This document shows, piece by piece, positions 1 to 8,337 of a DNA stretch of 64,000 nucleotides (position 1 is its first letter; the number at the start of each line of letters is the position of its first letter). Both the position numbers and the translations under genes were made by a program. The notes below the pieces were generated by a model. The model worked only from the letters and a program-made list of their open reading frames with translations. It made no database searches and was not told the DNA's origin. Source of the stretch: Yoonia sp. G8-12. GTDB lineage: Bacteria > Pseudomonadota > Alphaproteobacteria > Rhodobacterales > Rhodobacteraceae. The stretch is taken from the NCBI RefSeq assembly GCF_038443675.1, contig NZ_CP151762.1:2790001-2854000 (forward strand), given 5' to 3'.

Positions 1-385
1 GGTAGGTTTCCGTCTCGGACACCGTTACATCGAACATATGGATCTTATCGTATCGCGCGATGATTTCGCCGGTGGGATCAATAAGGAAAGACCGATTGGC
101 AAAACGCCCGTCAGGATCATCGGTTTTCAGGGCCAGCGATCCGATCGACAGCCAGACATCATGCCGGATTGCTGCCGCACGCAGACCAGCGAGGGTGATG
201 TCGTCCCCCTCATACTGCAACACGCGCGATTGATGCGCGCGATCTTGTGAAACGCAGTTCGTCACCTCTGGCGTCAGAAGAAACCCAGCACCCTGCCCAG
301 CCGCTTGTGCAATCATATCAACGGTCTGCGCCAAATTGGCCGCCGGATCATCGCTACTGTTCAGCTGGAGAAGCGCGGCTTTCAT
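1..385 (-). CDS. Carbon-nitrogen hydrolase (nitrilase family), C-terminal part cut by the window edge
   Basis: Reading leftward from an ATG at 385 gives about 128 residues beginning MKAALLQLNSSDDPAANL and continuing through LTPEVTN to KIHMFDV at the window edge. This matches the nitrilase superfamily N-terminus: the LTPE stretch carries the first catalytic Glu, and KIHMFDV normally follows the catalytic Lys region. The Lys/Cys half mostly lies outside the window. Members hydrolyse amides or nitriles in the cytoplasm (omega-amidase or deaminated-glutathione amidase types); the substrate cannot be told here. The start overlaps the grxC stop as ATGA (382-385), so it is translationally coupled to glutaredoxin, which fits a thiol or glutathione-repair role but does not prove it. 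Confidence 0.85.
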   Translation of the reverse strand, partial: MKAALLQLNSSDDPAANLAQTVDMIAQAAGQGAGFLLTPEVTNCVSQDRAHQSRVLQYEGDDITLAGLRAAAIRHDVWLSIGSLALKTDDPDGRFANRSFLIDPTGEIIARYDKIHMFDVTVSETETY

Positions 386-639
386 GCGGCCAACAGCGCA
401 TCCAGCTTGCCGCCCCGCTCAAGTGCGAAAAGATCATCACAGCCACCGACATGGGTGCCATCCACAAAAATCTGGGGCACGGTGCTGCCACCATTTGCGC
501 GCTGGATCATTTCTGCGCGGCGCTCTGGTTGGGCGGAAATATTGACCTCTGCAAAGCTGATGCCTTTGGAGGTCAGCAGACGTTTGGCCATATGGCAAAA
601 TCCACAAGTTGGTTTGGTATAAATCTCGACAGTTGCCAT
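382..639 (-). CDS. grxC: Glutaredoxin 3
   Basis: An 85-residue thioredoxin-fold protein with the redox motif CGFC at residues 12-15 (KPTCGFCHMAKRLL), the usual Grx length, the TVPQIFVDG cis-Pro loop and GGCDDL glutathione-binding segment. It reduces protein and glutathione mixed disulfides in the cytosol. The active site is CGFC rather than the CPYC of E. coli Grx3. It sits between comF (32 nt upstream) and a nitrilase-family gene whose ATG overlaps its TGA, a likely small operon read leftward. Confidence 0.93.
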   Translation of the reverse strand: MATVEIYTKPTCGFCHMAKRLLTSKGISFAEVNISAQPERRAEMIQRANGGSTVPQIFVDGTHVGGCDDLFALERGGKLDALLAA

Positions 640-671
640 AATAAGAGTCCTTACATCACTTTGACCCTGAT

Positions 672-1394
672 TTAAGCGTCTTTGACCACTCTTGCCAGTG
701 TAACAATCGACACTTTTCTGGCACCCGCAATCTTGGCTGCCTCGGCGCTCGCGGCCAATGTCGCCCCAGAGGTCATGACATCATCCACCAATATGACGTG
801 TTTACTCGCAATGTGGTGCTTGCACTTGGGGTTCGGCACGATGGCATCCTCGAGCTCGGCAAAGCGCGCGTCGCGGCTATGGCCTTGGAGCGTTGCGGTG
901 CGTTTGGTCCGCACCAAAGCATCCACACAAACCGTTGTATCCATCACCTTTGCCAACTCTTGGGCCAACAAGGCAGATTGATTGTAACGCCGCCGGACAA
1001 GGCGCAGCCAATGAAGCGGAACAGGGACAAAAACAGTATCTATTCCGCCCCAGTCCTGTATTTTTTGCGCCATCCAACGGGCCGCAGGAATGGCAAGTTC
1101 TGTGCGATCCCCGTGTTTGAGCGCCAGAACAAGGCGCCGCCCAACGCCACTATAGGCCAGCACCGTGCGCCCGCGATCCCAAGGGCGTGCGATCGTCATG
1201 CAGTCATCACATTGCACGGTTTCACCGTGATCTTCGCCCGGCAACGGGACGCCACATTTGTCACAAACCAGCCCACCAATGAACTGCGTTTCCCGCCAAC
1301 AGGCGGCGCACAAACCAAAATCATCCTCAGTTGACGCATCACAGGCAACACACTGCGCGGGATAAATTGCCCGAATGACGCTTTGCAACCGCAT
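672..1394 (-). CDS. comF: ComF-family phosphoribosyltransferase-like protein
   Basis: 240 residues. The N-terminal 70 residues hold four Cys-pair knuckles (CVAC, CAAC, CDKC, CDDC), a zinc-ribbon arrangement typical of ComF. The C-terminal half is a type I phosphoribosyltransferase fold with the PRPP loop ILVDDVMTSGATL at about residue 200. ComF proteins are linked to DNA uptake in competent bacteria, but the reaction is not settled and most alphaproteobacteria carry the gene without known competence. Start codons of this gene and the divergent methyltransferase gene are only 13 nt apart. Probably co-transcribed with grxC. Confidence 0.9.
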   Translation of the reverse strand: MRLQSVIRAIYPAQCVACDASTEDDFGLCAACWRETQFIGGLVCDKCGVPLPGEDHGETVQCDDCMTIARPWDRGRTVLAYSGVGRRLVLALKHGDRTELAIPAARWMAQKIQDWGGIDTVFVPVPLHWLRLVRRRYNQSALLAQELAKVMDTTVCVDALVRTKRTATLQGHSRDARFAELEDAIVPNPKCKHHIASKHVILVDDVMTSGATLAASAEAAKIAGARKVSIVTLARVVKDA

Positions 1395-1407
1395 GAATGC
1401 ACCCTAA

Positions 1408-2241
1408 ATGACCGGCATGGATATGCCACAGATCACCGACCGCGCCGCTTTGATGCGCAACCGCGCCCGCGCTTTGCCCGATGCGCTGTTCTTGCAAGAA
1501 CAGGCAGCCGATGAACTTCAAGAGAGACTGAACGAGGTTAACAGAACCTTTACGTCCGTCGCGATTGTGACCGGTTTCCCCGATTTTTGGGCCGCCCGTT
1601 ACCCCGATGCGACGATTGTGGCAGATGAGGACACGCTCGATCTGAAACCACAGGCCCATGATCTGGTCCTGCACAGCATGTGCCTGCATTGGGCGAATGA
1701 CCCCGTGGGGCAGTTGGTACAGGCCCGCCATGCGTTGCAGCCCGATGGTTTGCTGCTCTGTACATTTCTTGGTGGTCAAACCCTGCATGAATTGCGCGCG
1801 TCATTGGCCGAGGCAGAGGCCGCTATCGCAGGCGGGCTATCTCCACGGATCGCCCCGATGGGCGAAATCCGTGATCTTGGCGGGCTTTTGCAGCGCGCTG
1901 GCTTTGCTTTGCCTGTCGCGGATGCCACGCCTTTGACCGCGAGCTATGTCAACGCTTTCCACTTGATGCATGATTTGCGCAAAATGGGCGAAAACAATGC
2001 GCTGACTGACCGGATCAAACACCCGACCCGCCGCAATGTGCTGACCGAAGCCGCCTGCATCTACGCCGATAATTTTCGCAACGCCGAGAATCGGGTCGAT
2101 GCCACTTTTGAGTTCATTACGCTGACCGGATGGGCACCGGCCGACACCCAACCGCAACCGCTACGTCCCGGAAGCGCAAAAACGCGGCTTGCGGATGCGC
2201 TAAAGACAAAAGAAACGCCTTTAAACAGGTCCAATGATTGA
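1408..2241 (+). CDS. SAM-dependent methyltransferase, BioC/NDUFAF5-like
   Basis: 277 residues. A class I methyltransferase core is recognisable: VTGFPDFWAARYPDATIV as the strand-1 region, HDLVLHSMCLHWANDP as motif II with the WxND signature of the BioC / NDUFAF5 group, and ALQPDGLLLCTFLGG as motif III. The glycine-rich motif I is weak. Alphaproteobacterial relatives are usually annotated as plain methyltransferases; NDUFAF5 hydroxylates an arginine of complex I, so a role in respiratory complex assembly is possible but inferred. Possible starts are at 1408, 1417 and 1423, none with a clear ribosome site; the ORF begins 13 nt from divergent comF, so the intergenic promoter space is unusually small. 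Confidence 0.8.
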   Translation: MTGMDMPQITDRAALMRNRARALPDALFLQEQAADELQERLNEVNRTFTSVAIVTGFPDFWAARYPDATIVADEDTLDLKPQAHDLVLHSMCLHWANDPVGQLVQARHALQPDGLLLCTFLGGQTLHELRASLAEAEAAIAGGLSPRIAPMGEIRDLGGLLQRAGFALPVADATPLTASYVNAFHLMHDLRKMGENNALTDRIKHPTRRNVLTEAACIYADNFRNAENRVDATFEFITLTGWAPADTQPQPLRPGSAKTRLADALKTKETPLNRSND

Positions 2242-2265
2242 CGCGGTGCGTATCCCATTTAATTA
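2238..2265 (+). promoter_or_regulatory. Candidate sigma70-type promoter for hemH
   Basis: TTGACG at 2238-2243 is followed after 15-16 nt by TTAATT/TAATTA at 2259-2265, ending 29 nt before the hemH ATG at 2294. The -35 match is good; the spacing is 1-2 nt short of ideal. It overlaps the last codon of the preceding methyltransferase gene. Confidence 0.35.
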
Positions 2266-2293
2266 CCTGACAAATGTCGTTACCTAAGGGCCC

Positions 2294-3379
2294 ATGAAAA
2301 TGTTTGATGCACACACACAGGCCGAAGAACGCCCCGCCACATGCCCAGTACATGCCCAGTCTGACCATCCGGCGGTAAAACCTGCGCGCGTTGGTATTCT
2401 GCTGGCAAACCTTGGGACGCCAGACGCCACCGATTACTGGTCAATGCGCCGGTATCTGAACGAATTTCTATCTGACAAACGTGTGGTGGATTACTCTGCG
2501 TGGATCTGGCAGCCGCTGTTGCAGCTGGTCATCCTGACAAAGCGCCCGTTTTCATCGGGGGCGGCCTATAAGTCGATCTGGAATGAAGAAGACAACGAAA
2601 GCCCGCTTCTGACGATCACCAAGAAACAGACTGCCGCGATCAAGGCGCAGATGGTTGAACGTTATGGCGACGATGTGCGCGTGGATTTCTGCATGCGCTA
2701 CGGCAACCCGTCGACCAAATCAAAAGTGCGCGAAATGGTTGAGGCGGGATGCACCAAGATCCTGTTTTTCCCGCTTTACCCGCACTACGCCGGTGCAACC
2801 TCTGCCACGGCAAATGACCAGTTCTTCCGCGCATTGATGGAAGAAAAATGGCAACCGATCGCCCGCGTTGTCGAACCCTACTTCAACGAACCTGCCTATA
2901 TCGAAGCCTTGGCGCAATCCATTGAACGGGCTTATGCCGAAGCAGAGACAAAGCCGGAAAAGCTGGTATGCTCTTACCATGGCGTCCCTGAACGCTATCT
3001 GCGCGAGGGCGATCCCTACCATTGCCAATGCCAGAAAACGACACGCCTTTTGAAGGAACGGCTGGGTTGGGATGACACCCAGATCGTGACGACATTCCAG
3101 TCACGTTTCGGGCCTGAGGAGTGGTTAAAGCCGTACACCGTTGAAGAAGTCGCGCGTCTTGCCGAAGAGGACGGGGTGAAAAACATCGCGGTCTGCGCGC
3201 CCGCTTTCTCGGCTGATTGCATCGAAACGCTGGAAGAAATAAACGAAGAGATCAAAGAAAGCTTTGAAGAGGCTGGCGGCGAGCATTTCACCTATATTCC
3301 CTGCCTCAACGATGATCCTGCGCATATTGAGGCCCTTTCCGGCGTAATCGACAAAAACCTCAAAGGCTGGCTGGACTAA
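2294..3379 (+). CDS. hemH: Ferrochelatase
   Basis: 361 residues, within the usual range. It inserts Fe(II) into protoporphyrin IX, the last step of haem synthesis. Visible landmarks are VGILLANLGTPDATDYW near residue 35, the FFPLYPHYAGATSATA stretch, SYHGVPERYLREGDPYHCQC around residue 230 (carrying the catalytic His), the QSRFGPEEWLKPYT segment, and the FSADCIETLEEI motif with the metal-site Glu. The first 30 residues are a variable extension with His and Cys. A sigma70-like promoter precedes it. HemJ and HemW encoded elsewhere in the window belong to the same tetrapyrrole theme. Confidence 0.96.
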   Translation: MKMFDAHTQAEERPATCPVHAQSDHPAVKPARVGILLANLGTPDATDYWSMRRYLNEFLSDKRVVDYSAWIWQPLLQLVILTKRPFSSGAAYKSIWNEEDNESPLLTITKKQTAAIKAQMVERYGDDVRVDFCMRYGNPSTKSKVREMVEAGCTKILFFPLYPHYAGATSATANDQFFRALMEEKWQPIARVVEPYFNEPAYIEALAQSIERAYAEAETKPEKLVCSYHGVPERYLREGDPYHCQCQKTTRLLKERLGWDDTQIVTTFQSRFGPEEWLKPYTVEEVARLAEEDGVKNIAVCAPAFSADCIETLEEINEEIKESFEEAGGEHFTYIPCLNDDPAHIEALSGVIDKNLKGWLD

Positions 3380-3400
3380 GCGCCGCGGCGATTGACGCAT

Positions 3401-3652
3401 ATGAAGGTAACTTTATCCGAAACGGGCGCGACGGTAGACGCCCATGACCTAGGGCCACTTTTAGGCCTTGATCCGGCTGAAGTGCCCCTAAAGATGCGAT
3501 CAGGCGAAATCACAAGCCGATCAGAACAAGGCGTCGATGAAGATGCGGGGCGTGTGCGTTTGACTTTTTGGTATGCTGGGCAGCGCGTGCGTCTTGTTTG
3601 TGACCTTGATGGCGTTGTGGTGAAAACCACGAGAATCAGATCAAAGAGCTAA
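3401..3652 (+). CDS. Small conserved protein, DUF6522-like
   Basis: 83 residues from the ATG at 3401 (an in-frame ATG at 3392 is also possible). The pattern VDAHDLGPLLGLDPAEVPL, then MRSGEITSRSEQGVDEDAGR and RLTFWYAGQRVRLVCDLDG, recalls a small Rhodobacteraceae family annotated DUF6522, seen as an acidic first half with a beta-rich second half. No signal peptide or membrane segment. Function unknown. It follows hemH by 21 nt and may be co-transcribed. Confidence 0.65.
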   Translation: MKVTLSETGATVDAHDLGPLLGLDPAEVPLKMRSGEITSRSEQGVDEDAGRVRLTFWYAGQRVRLVCDLDGVVVKTTRIRSKS

Positions 3653-3835
3653 GTTATGTTGCTGCCATCAGATTGCCCAGGAGACACGTTTTGTCCCAAT
3701 CGGATGCGCCGGATATAAACAATTCACCGCTAATCGCTGGAAAAGACTGCGATTTGTGCAGTTTATGCCATAACTTTTATGCATCACTGCCCAAAAGCAA
3801 ACATAATTCTATGACATAAAGAGGACTGTAAAAGT

Positions 3836-5188
3836 ATGTGTTTGGATCGTGCCGTCTGTATGGCACGACGAGTGGTAATAATGAAGGCAGCAACCCAGCC
3901 AAAGGAAAGCGGCGAACTACAGGAAAGAAGTGAAGCGCTTCCTGATGGTACAGCTTTGTTGGGAGACCAGTTTACGGTGGAACGGGCGCTGAGCAACGGC
4001 GGCTTTGGCATCACCTATCTGGCACGGGACAACTACCTCGATCGCCGCGTCGTTATAAAAGAGTGCTACCCAGAAGTGTTCTGCATGCGCCAGGGCAACA
4101 ATGTTCTTGTCCGCTCTGATCAGCACAAAGAGAAATACCGGACCATTGTTAAGATGTTCATGCGCGAAGCGCGAAGCATTGCAAAAATGCGTCACCCCAA
4201 TATCGTTGGCGTGCACCGGATCTTTGAGGACAACCAAACCGCTTATATGGTGCTGGATCTCATTCACGGTCGTGATCTTCTGAGCATCGTGAACGACAAG
4301 AACAAGCCTTTGCCACCTACCCAGATCAAAGAAATTCTGATCAAGGTTTTGGATGCGGTCGATCTTGTTCACCAGAACGACCTGCTGCACCGCGATATTT
4401 CGCCTGACAACATCTTGTTGGACAAGTGGGGAAGCCCCTTCCTGATCGATTTCGGGGCGGCCCGCGAAGAAGCCAGCCGTGAAACACGCGCTGTTTCAAC
4501 GGTCTTGATCGTTAAAGACGGCTATTCTCCGCAGGAATTTTACTTTGCTGGCGGAAAGCAAGGCCCCAGCAGTGACCTTTATGCGCTGGGCGCGACCTTC
4601 TATCACCTGATAAGCGGTGTTGCCCCACCAAACAGCCAGACCCGCATGGCAGAGTTTGCAGGAAGAAACCCTGACCCGTGTGAACCGCTCGCAGGGCGTT
4701 TCCCCGAATACGATCACAGCTTTCTGGAAGCGATCGACAAGGCGATGCAAATCTTGCCAAAGGCGCGCATTCAATCAGCCAAGGACTGGCTTAACATCAT
4801 CAACAAAGAAGGTGAGCGTGTGAAACCGCTCAAACTGAATTCACGGTTCGACCTTAACAAAACGCTGACAAAACTGGTTTCTGAAACGAACGAATACGTT
4901 CTCAACTCTGAACCCCGCACCCCGAATTCGAAGCCTCTTGAACTCATACCCTCCGAGAAAAAGCCCGCAAAGGCGCCAGGATGGGCTCACGAATTCAACC
5001 ATGAGACATCCGCACCTAAGCCGATGCCGGCAGGAAGTCTCGTTGAGACAGTAGAAGAGCAGCGGGCGGTTGAAAAAACAGTTGCCGAGCTTGAAGCGCG
5101 GAAAGCTGCGCGGTTGGCTGCCGAGGAACGAAAACGCAAATGGTGGCGATTGGGCTTTCTGCGGAAGTCGGATCAAAGCAGCGCATGA
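3836..5188 (+). CDS. Serine/threonine protein kinase (Hanks type)
   Basis: 450 residues. A eukaryotic-like kinase domain spans about residues 45-325: a degenerate glycine loop (LSNGGFGITYLAR), the ATP Lys in RRVVIKECYPEVF, the catalytic loop LHRDISPDNILL, the metal motif LIDFGAAR, and the P+1 region GYSPQEFY. The remaining 120 residues are low-complexity, with a charged putative coiled coil (VEEQRAVEKTVAELEARKAARLAAEERKRK split over residues 400-435) and no membrane helix or sensor domain, so the protein should be cytosolic. The start at 3836 has AGAGGA about 12 nt upstream; ATG 3881 (MKAATQ) is an alternative with a weaker site. Its 183-nt upstream gap holds no other gene. The next genes act on the cell wall, which hints at but does not establish substrates. 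Confidence 0.9.
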   Translation: MCLDRAVCMARRVVIMKAATQPKESGELQERSEALPDGTALLGDQFTVERALSNGGFGITYLARDNYLDRRVVIKECYPEVFCMRQGNNVLVRSDQHKEKYRTIVKMFMREARSIAKMRHPNIVGVHRIFEDNQTAYMVLDLIHGRDLLSIVNDKNKPLPPTQIKEILIKVLDAVDLVHQNDLLHRDISPDNILLDKWGSPFLIDFGAAREEASRETRAVSTVLIVKDGYSPQEFYFAGGKQGPSSDLYALGATFYHLISGVAPPNSQTRMAEFAGRNPDPCEPLAGRFPEYDHSFLEAIDKAMQILPKARIQSAKDWLNIINKEGERVKPLKLNSRFDLNKTLTKLVSETNEYVLNSEPRTPNSKPLELIPSEKKPAKAPGWAHEFNHETSAPKPMPAGSLVETVEEQRAVEKTVAELEARKAARLAAEERKRKWWRLGFLRKSDQSSA

Positions 5189-5205
5189 CGCTGAAGAGGA
5201 AAAAC

Positions 5206-5233
5206 AAAGGGCGCATCGTTGAATGCGCCCTTT
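5206..5233. terminator. Bidirectional intrinsic terminator
   Basis: A perfect 11-bp inverted repeat (AAAGGGCGCAT / ATGCGCCCTTT) with a 6-nt loop lies between the convergent kinase and L,D-transpeptidase genes. A-rich and T-rich flanks on the two sides suit termination in both directions. Confidence 0.8.
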
Positions 5234-5257
5234 GACTTTAGAATGATTTGATCGCCG

Positions 5258-5839
5258 TCAAATCAACAGAACCTGTGTGCCAACACGAGTCAGTTGGTAC
5301 AGCTCTGCAATTTGTTCATTATAAAGACCAATGCACCCGTTTGACGACCGGCGGCCAATCTTGCGCGTGTCATGCGTTCCGTGAATCCGGTAATATTGCC
5401 ATGATAGATGCAGGGCATGTGTCCCAAGCGGATTCTCAGGACCTGGACCAATGAAATCTGGCCACTCAGGGTTACGGATTTTCATAGAAGGCGTGGGCGC
5501 CCAGCTTGGCCCCTCTACCTTGCGCGTAATTTCGGTCCGGCCCGTCCGTGTCAGCTCTTCAGACAGTGGAACGCTGGTCGGGAATAGTTTGTAGATTGAT
5601 TGGTCTTCTGACCAGAAATGCAAAGCCCGCGACTGCAGATCAACCAAAACTGCGCCATTATTGAGATTGCTGAAATAAGGCTGCCAATCCAAAGACCGGA
5701 AGCTGGCAATGTTCCGCTGAACACCCGCGGAAATATCGGACTCAATCTCGGTGCTGTTTGCGGTTTGTGCAACAGCGCCTGTGCCAACCATAGCGGCCGA
5801 TGCCGCCAGGAATCCACGGCGCGAAAACGTATTTGTCAT
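5258..5839 (-). CDS. L,D-transpeptidase (YkuD domain), Tat-type signal
   Basis: 193 residues from ATG 5839, chosen because AGGAGG lies just upstream. The N-terminus has a Tat-like signal (FSRRGFLAASAAMVGTGAVA). The YkuD catalytic region is at the C-terminus: HGTHDTRKIGRR followed by SSNGCIGLYNEQI, with the nucleophile Cys. YkuD enzymes make 3-3 peptidoglycan crosslinks or attach lipoproteins in the periplasm. The Arg that usually follows the Cys (GCxR) is Gly here. Convergent with the kinase gene, divergent from the CAP lipoprotein gene. Confidence 0.88.
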   Translation of the reverse strand: MTNTFSRRGFLAASAAMVGTGAVAQTANSTEIESDISAGVQRNIASFRSLDWQPYFSNLNNGAVLVDLQSRALHFWSEDQSIYKLFPTSVPLSEELTRTGRTEITRKVEGPSWAPTPSMKIRNPEWPDFIGPGPENPLGTHALHLSWQYYRIHGTHDTRKIGRRSSNGCIGLYNEQIAELYQLTRVGTQVLLI

Positions 5840-6006
5840 TTTGGCCCTCCTCAAAGGATCATTTTATTATCTTTATCAGATAATGTGTCCGGCGCAGCAC
5901 CGCAATTCAAACAAATGTCATTCCCGCCTATATCGACGGATGTGGGTTTGAAGTGTCACGCCAATCAAGCTAAAGGTTGGAAAATTCCAAAAAGGCGAAT
6001 GGTTTC

Positions 6007-6558
6007 ATGTTGCGACGCGAAATGTTGATGGGGCTGGCAGCAGTCGGGCTTGCGGCCTGTAGCACGGCAAGTGATCGGCCCATTGGACCAGATGGTCTAC
6101 CATTGCCGACGGCTTATATCATTCGCTCCGGCGATGAAGCCGCTGTGCAGTTTCGGATGCTGGATAGTGTGAATGCCCTGCGGCAAACCGCTGGTGTCCA
6201 ACCGGTTGAGCTTGATGCGCGACTGAATGCCGCCGCTGCCACCCATGCCCGTGATATGGCCGTACAGAACCGTCCATGGCTTTTCGGATCTGACGGATCC
6301 AGCCCTGTGGACCGGGCGCGGCGTGTCGGTTTCCCGGGGCGGCTTTTAGGTGAAAATATCTCTGAATCCTTTGAATCAGAGCTGCAAACACTTGGCGCCT
6401 GGATGGCGCAGCCAGATACCCGCGCCGTTATTCTTGACCCCGATGCGCGCTACTTAGGCTTTTCATGGTACCAAGAGGAATCAGCCAAGCTTTGGTGGGT
6501 CATGAATATGGGAAGCGATCCGCGCACCAGACAGCCAATAGCTGGATTTGGCTCTTAG
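6007..6558 (+). CDS. CAP/SCP-domain lipoprotein
   Basis: 183 residues from ATG 6007 (5977 in frame is also possible). From 6007 the N-terminus is a textbook lipoprotein signal, MLRREMLMGLAAVGLAAC, with the lipobox LAAC. A CAP (SCP/PR-1) domain follows: LDSVNALRQTAG, ARLNAAAATHARDMA, RLLGENISESF, and FSWYQEESAKLWWVMNMG. CAP proteins in bacteria are secreted or envelope-bound and poorly understood. The gene sits between two L,D-transpeptidase genes and its stop overlaps that of the second one by 4 nt. Confidence 0.85.
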   Translation: MLRREMLMGLAAVGLAACSTASDRPIGPDGLPLPTAYIIRSGDEAAVQFRMLDSVNALRQTAGVQPVELDARLNAAAATHARDMAVQNRPWLFGSDGSSPVDRARRVGFPGRLLGENISESFESELQTLGAWMAQPDTRAVILDPDARYLGFSWYQEESAKLWWVMNMGSDPRTRQPIAGFGS

Positions 6559-7046
6559 GCATAAATGTAGATAAGCGTACCTGTGTTCACCATCGCGTAC
6601 ACTTCGTCCATCTCTTCGTTGGTCACAGCTATGCAGCCCCACGTCCAATCCGGTGTACCCATCCACCTTTGGGGCGTGCCGTGGATGAAAATGTCACCGC
6701 CCGGATCAATGCCTTTCGCCTGCGCATAGGCAAGATCATTCGCATCGGGATACGAAATGCCCAGAGACAGGTGGAAACGGCTATTGGGGTTGCGGCGATC
6801 AATCCGGTATCCACCTTCCGGTGTGCGACCGTCACCTTCTTGGGTTTTGTGGCCAGCAGGCGAAAAACCCAGATCAATCTTGTAGGATTTCAGAAGGGTC
6901 CTGTTGTTGAGCAACTGCATCTCACGGCGCTCTTTCAGCACCTGAATACGGGTCACATCCGGCCCAGTATAAACCGATGCGTGACTTGCGCATCCCGCAA
7001 GCCCAAATGCGGCTGAACCCGCAATCAGTGAACGTCTTGAAATCAT
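6555..7046 (-). CDS. L,D-transpeptidase-family lipoprotein (YafK/DpaA-like motif)
   Basis: 163 residues from ATG 7046 (an in-frame ATG at 7058 gives 167). The N-terminus MISRRSLIAGSAAFGLAGC ends in a lipobox, so it is probably a periplasm-facing lipoprotein. The catalytic segment is FIHGTPQRWMG then DWTWGCIAVTNEEMDEV. The GCIAV form, with Ala in place of the usual Arg, is like the YafK/DpaA subgroup, whose E. coli member releases Braun lipoprotein from peptidoglycan rather than crosslinking it. Subgroup placement is inference from the motif. Tail-to-tail with the CAP gene. Confidence 0.86.
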   Translation of the reverse strand: MISRRSLIAGSAAFGLAGCASHASVYTGPDVTRIQVLKERREMQLLNNRTLLKSYKIDLGFSPAGHKTQEGDGRTPEGGYRIDRRNPNSRFHLSLGISYPDANDLAYAQAKGIDPGGDIFIHGTPQRWMGTPDWTWGCIAVTNEEMDEVYAMVNTGTLIYIYA

Positions 7047-7134
7047 ATCTCTGCCCAATCTCTACGGTCTACGCCGTTTCCGTCAAGATAGACGAAATCA
7101 ATCGGCCAGAAAAGAGATTGTACAACGATTACAT

Positions 7135-8337
7135 TTAATTCCGCGTGAATGGTGCAACAACTTCGACATGGGGCGACCAACGGAACTGGTCCACCACCTG
7201 AACCCAAGGCATCTGAAAACCTGCATCAACGAGAGTTCTGGCATCCCGCGCAAAGGTCACGGGGTTACAAGACACCATCGCGATCGTCTTTAATTGAGAG
7301 TCCGCAAGTGTTGCGATCTGTGCCTCGGCCCCTGCGCGCGGTGGGTCAATGACTGCCGCGTCGAAATGGCGCAGCTCATCTGCCTCAAGCGGACGGCGGA
7401 ACAAATCGCGGGTTTCCGTGGTGACGCGACGCAATTGGTGGCCCGTCCGCCAACCGCGATCAAGCGCCGAAAGCATCGCGGCTTCACTTTCCACAGCATG
7501 CAGTTCCGCCCGCTTTGCAAGTGGCAAAGTAAATGTCCCACAGCCCGCAAAAAGATCGATGATTCGATCCGCACGCGCAGTGATTTCCTCAACCGCAGCC
7601 AGCAACGTGGCTTCACCGTGTTTTGTGGCCTGCAAAAACGCGCCCGGTGGTGGCACAACGCCGGTTCCGCCGAAATCCTGCACAGGGGGATTGATCGTGA
7701 CGACCGGTTCATCGTTCCAAACCAGTCGCGACAGGCCAAACTGATTGGCAAGCGCCGCTAGTTCCACGCGCAGCTGCGGTGTCAGCTCCTTGTCGGTGCC
7801 GATCAACACATCGGGGCCAAGTGGCGCATCCGTCACTGTCAGATCAATCTCGCCTTTGCGCGAACAGGCCAGCACGGTCAGCGCCTCTAGTGCGGGAAAA
7901 CTACCCAGCAGGGCAGGCGTGACCAACTGGCAATCAGGTACCTCCACAAGTGTATCGGACGCGCGGGTATGAAAGCCGACCATCGCGCCCTTCTTGGTAC
8001 GCCTGCCTGAAAATTTGGCGCGTCTGCGTGATTGCGCAGGCGAGGTAGAGATATCGCGAAACTCTGGTGTCAGGCCACGCGCATGAACGGCCATGATCAC
8101 AATGTCCTGCTTCCACGCGGCCACAAACGCGTCATTGGCGTGTTGCATCGCGCAACCACCGCAGGATTTGAAATGGCGGCAAGGTGCCGCCACCCGATCA
8201 ACCGACGGCGTGACAATCCGCATCGTGCCATCTTGGGCAACGTCCACCTCTTCCCCCGGCAAAACACGCGGCAGCAAGGATTGCCCGTCAGAGGCGCGCC
8301 CCATCCCAAGATGGGTCAAACTTTCGATCGTCAGCAT
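7135..8337 (-). CDS. Class I SAM-dependent RNA (uracil-5) methyltransferase, RlmD/TrmA family
   Basis: 400 residues. An N-terminal TRAM-like part is followed by the Fe-S cysteines CRHFKSCGGCAMQH around residues 53-65, the SAM-binding motif IIDLFAGCGTFTLPLAKRAE, the VIDPPRAGA motif and the catalytic VSCNPVTFARD near the C-terminus. These are the hallmarks of enzymes that methylate C5 of uridine in 23S rRNA or tRNA. The shortened length relative to E. coli RlmD (433) is common in alphaproteobacteria. The exact RNA target cannot be read from sequence. It abuts the downstream end of an ABC exporter gene pair on the same strand. Confidence 0.9.
   Translation of the reverse strand: MLTIESLTHLGMGRASDGQSLLPRVLPGEEVDVAQDGTMRIVTPSVDRVAAPCRHFKSCGGCAMQHANDAFVAAWKQDIVIMAVHARGLTPEFRDISTSPAQSRRRAKFSGRRTKKGAMVGFHTRASDTLVEVPDCQLVTPALLGSFPALEALTVLACSRKGEIDLTVTDAPLGPDVLIGTDKELTPQLRVELAALANQFGLSRLVWNDEPVVTINPPVQDFGGTGVVPPPGAFLQATKHGEATLLAAVEEITARADRIIDLFAGCGTFTLPLAKRAELHAVESEAAMLSALDRGWRTGHQLRRVTTETRDLFRRPLEADELRHFDAAVIDPPRAGAEAQIATLADSQLKTIAMVSCNPVTFARDARTLVDAGFQMPWVQVVDQFRWSPHVEVVAPFTRN

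Noticed and set aside
5248..5261. FNR-like TTGAT-CGCC-GTCAA
   Set aside because: One mismatch and located at the 3' end of an L,D-transpeptidase gene, not ahead of a start.
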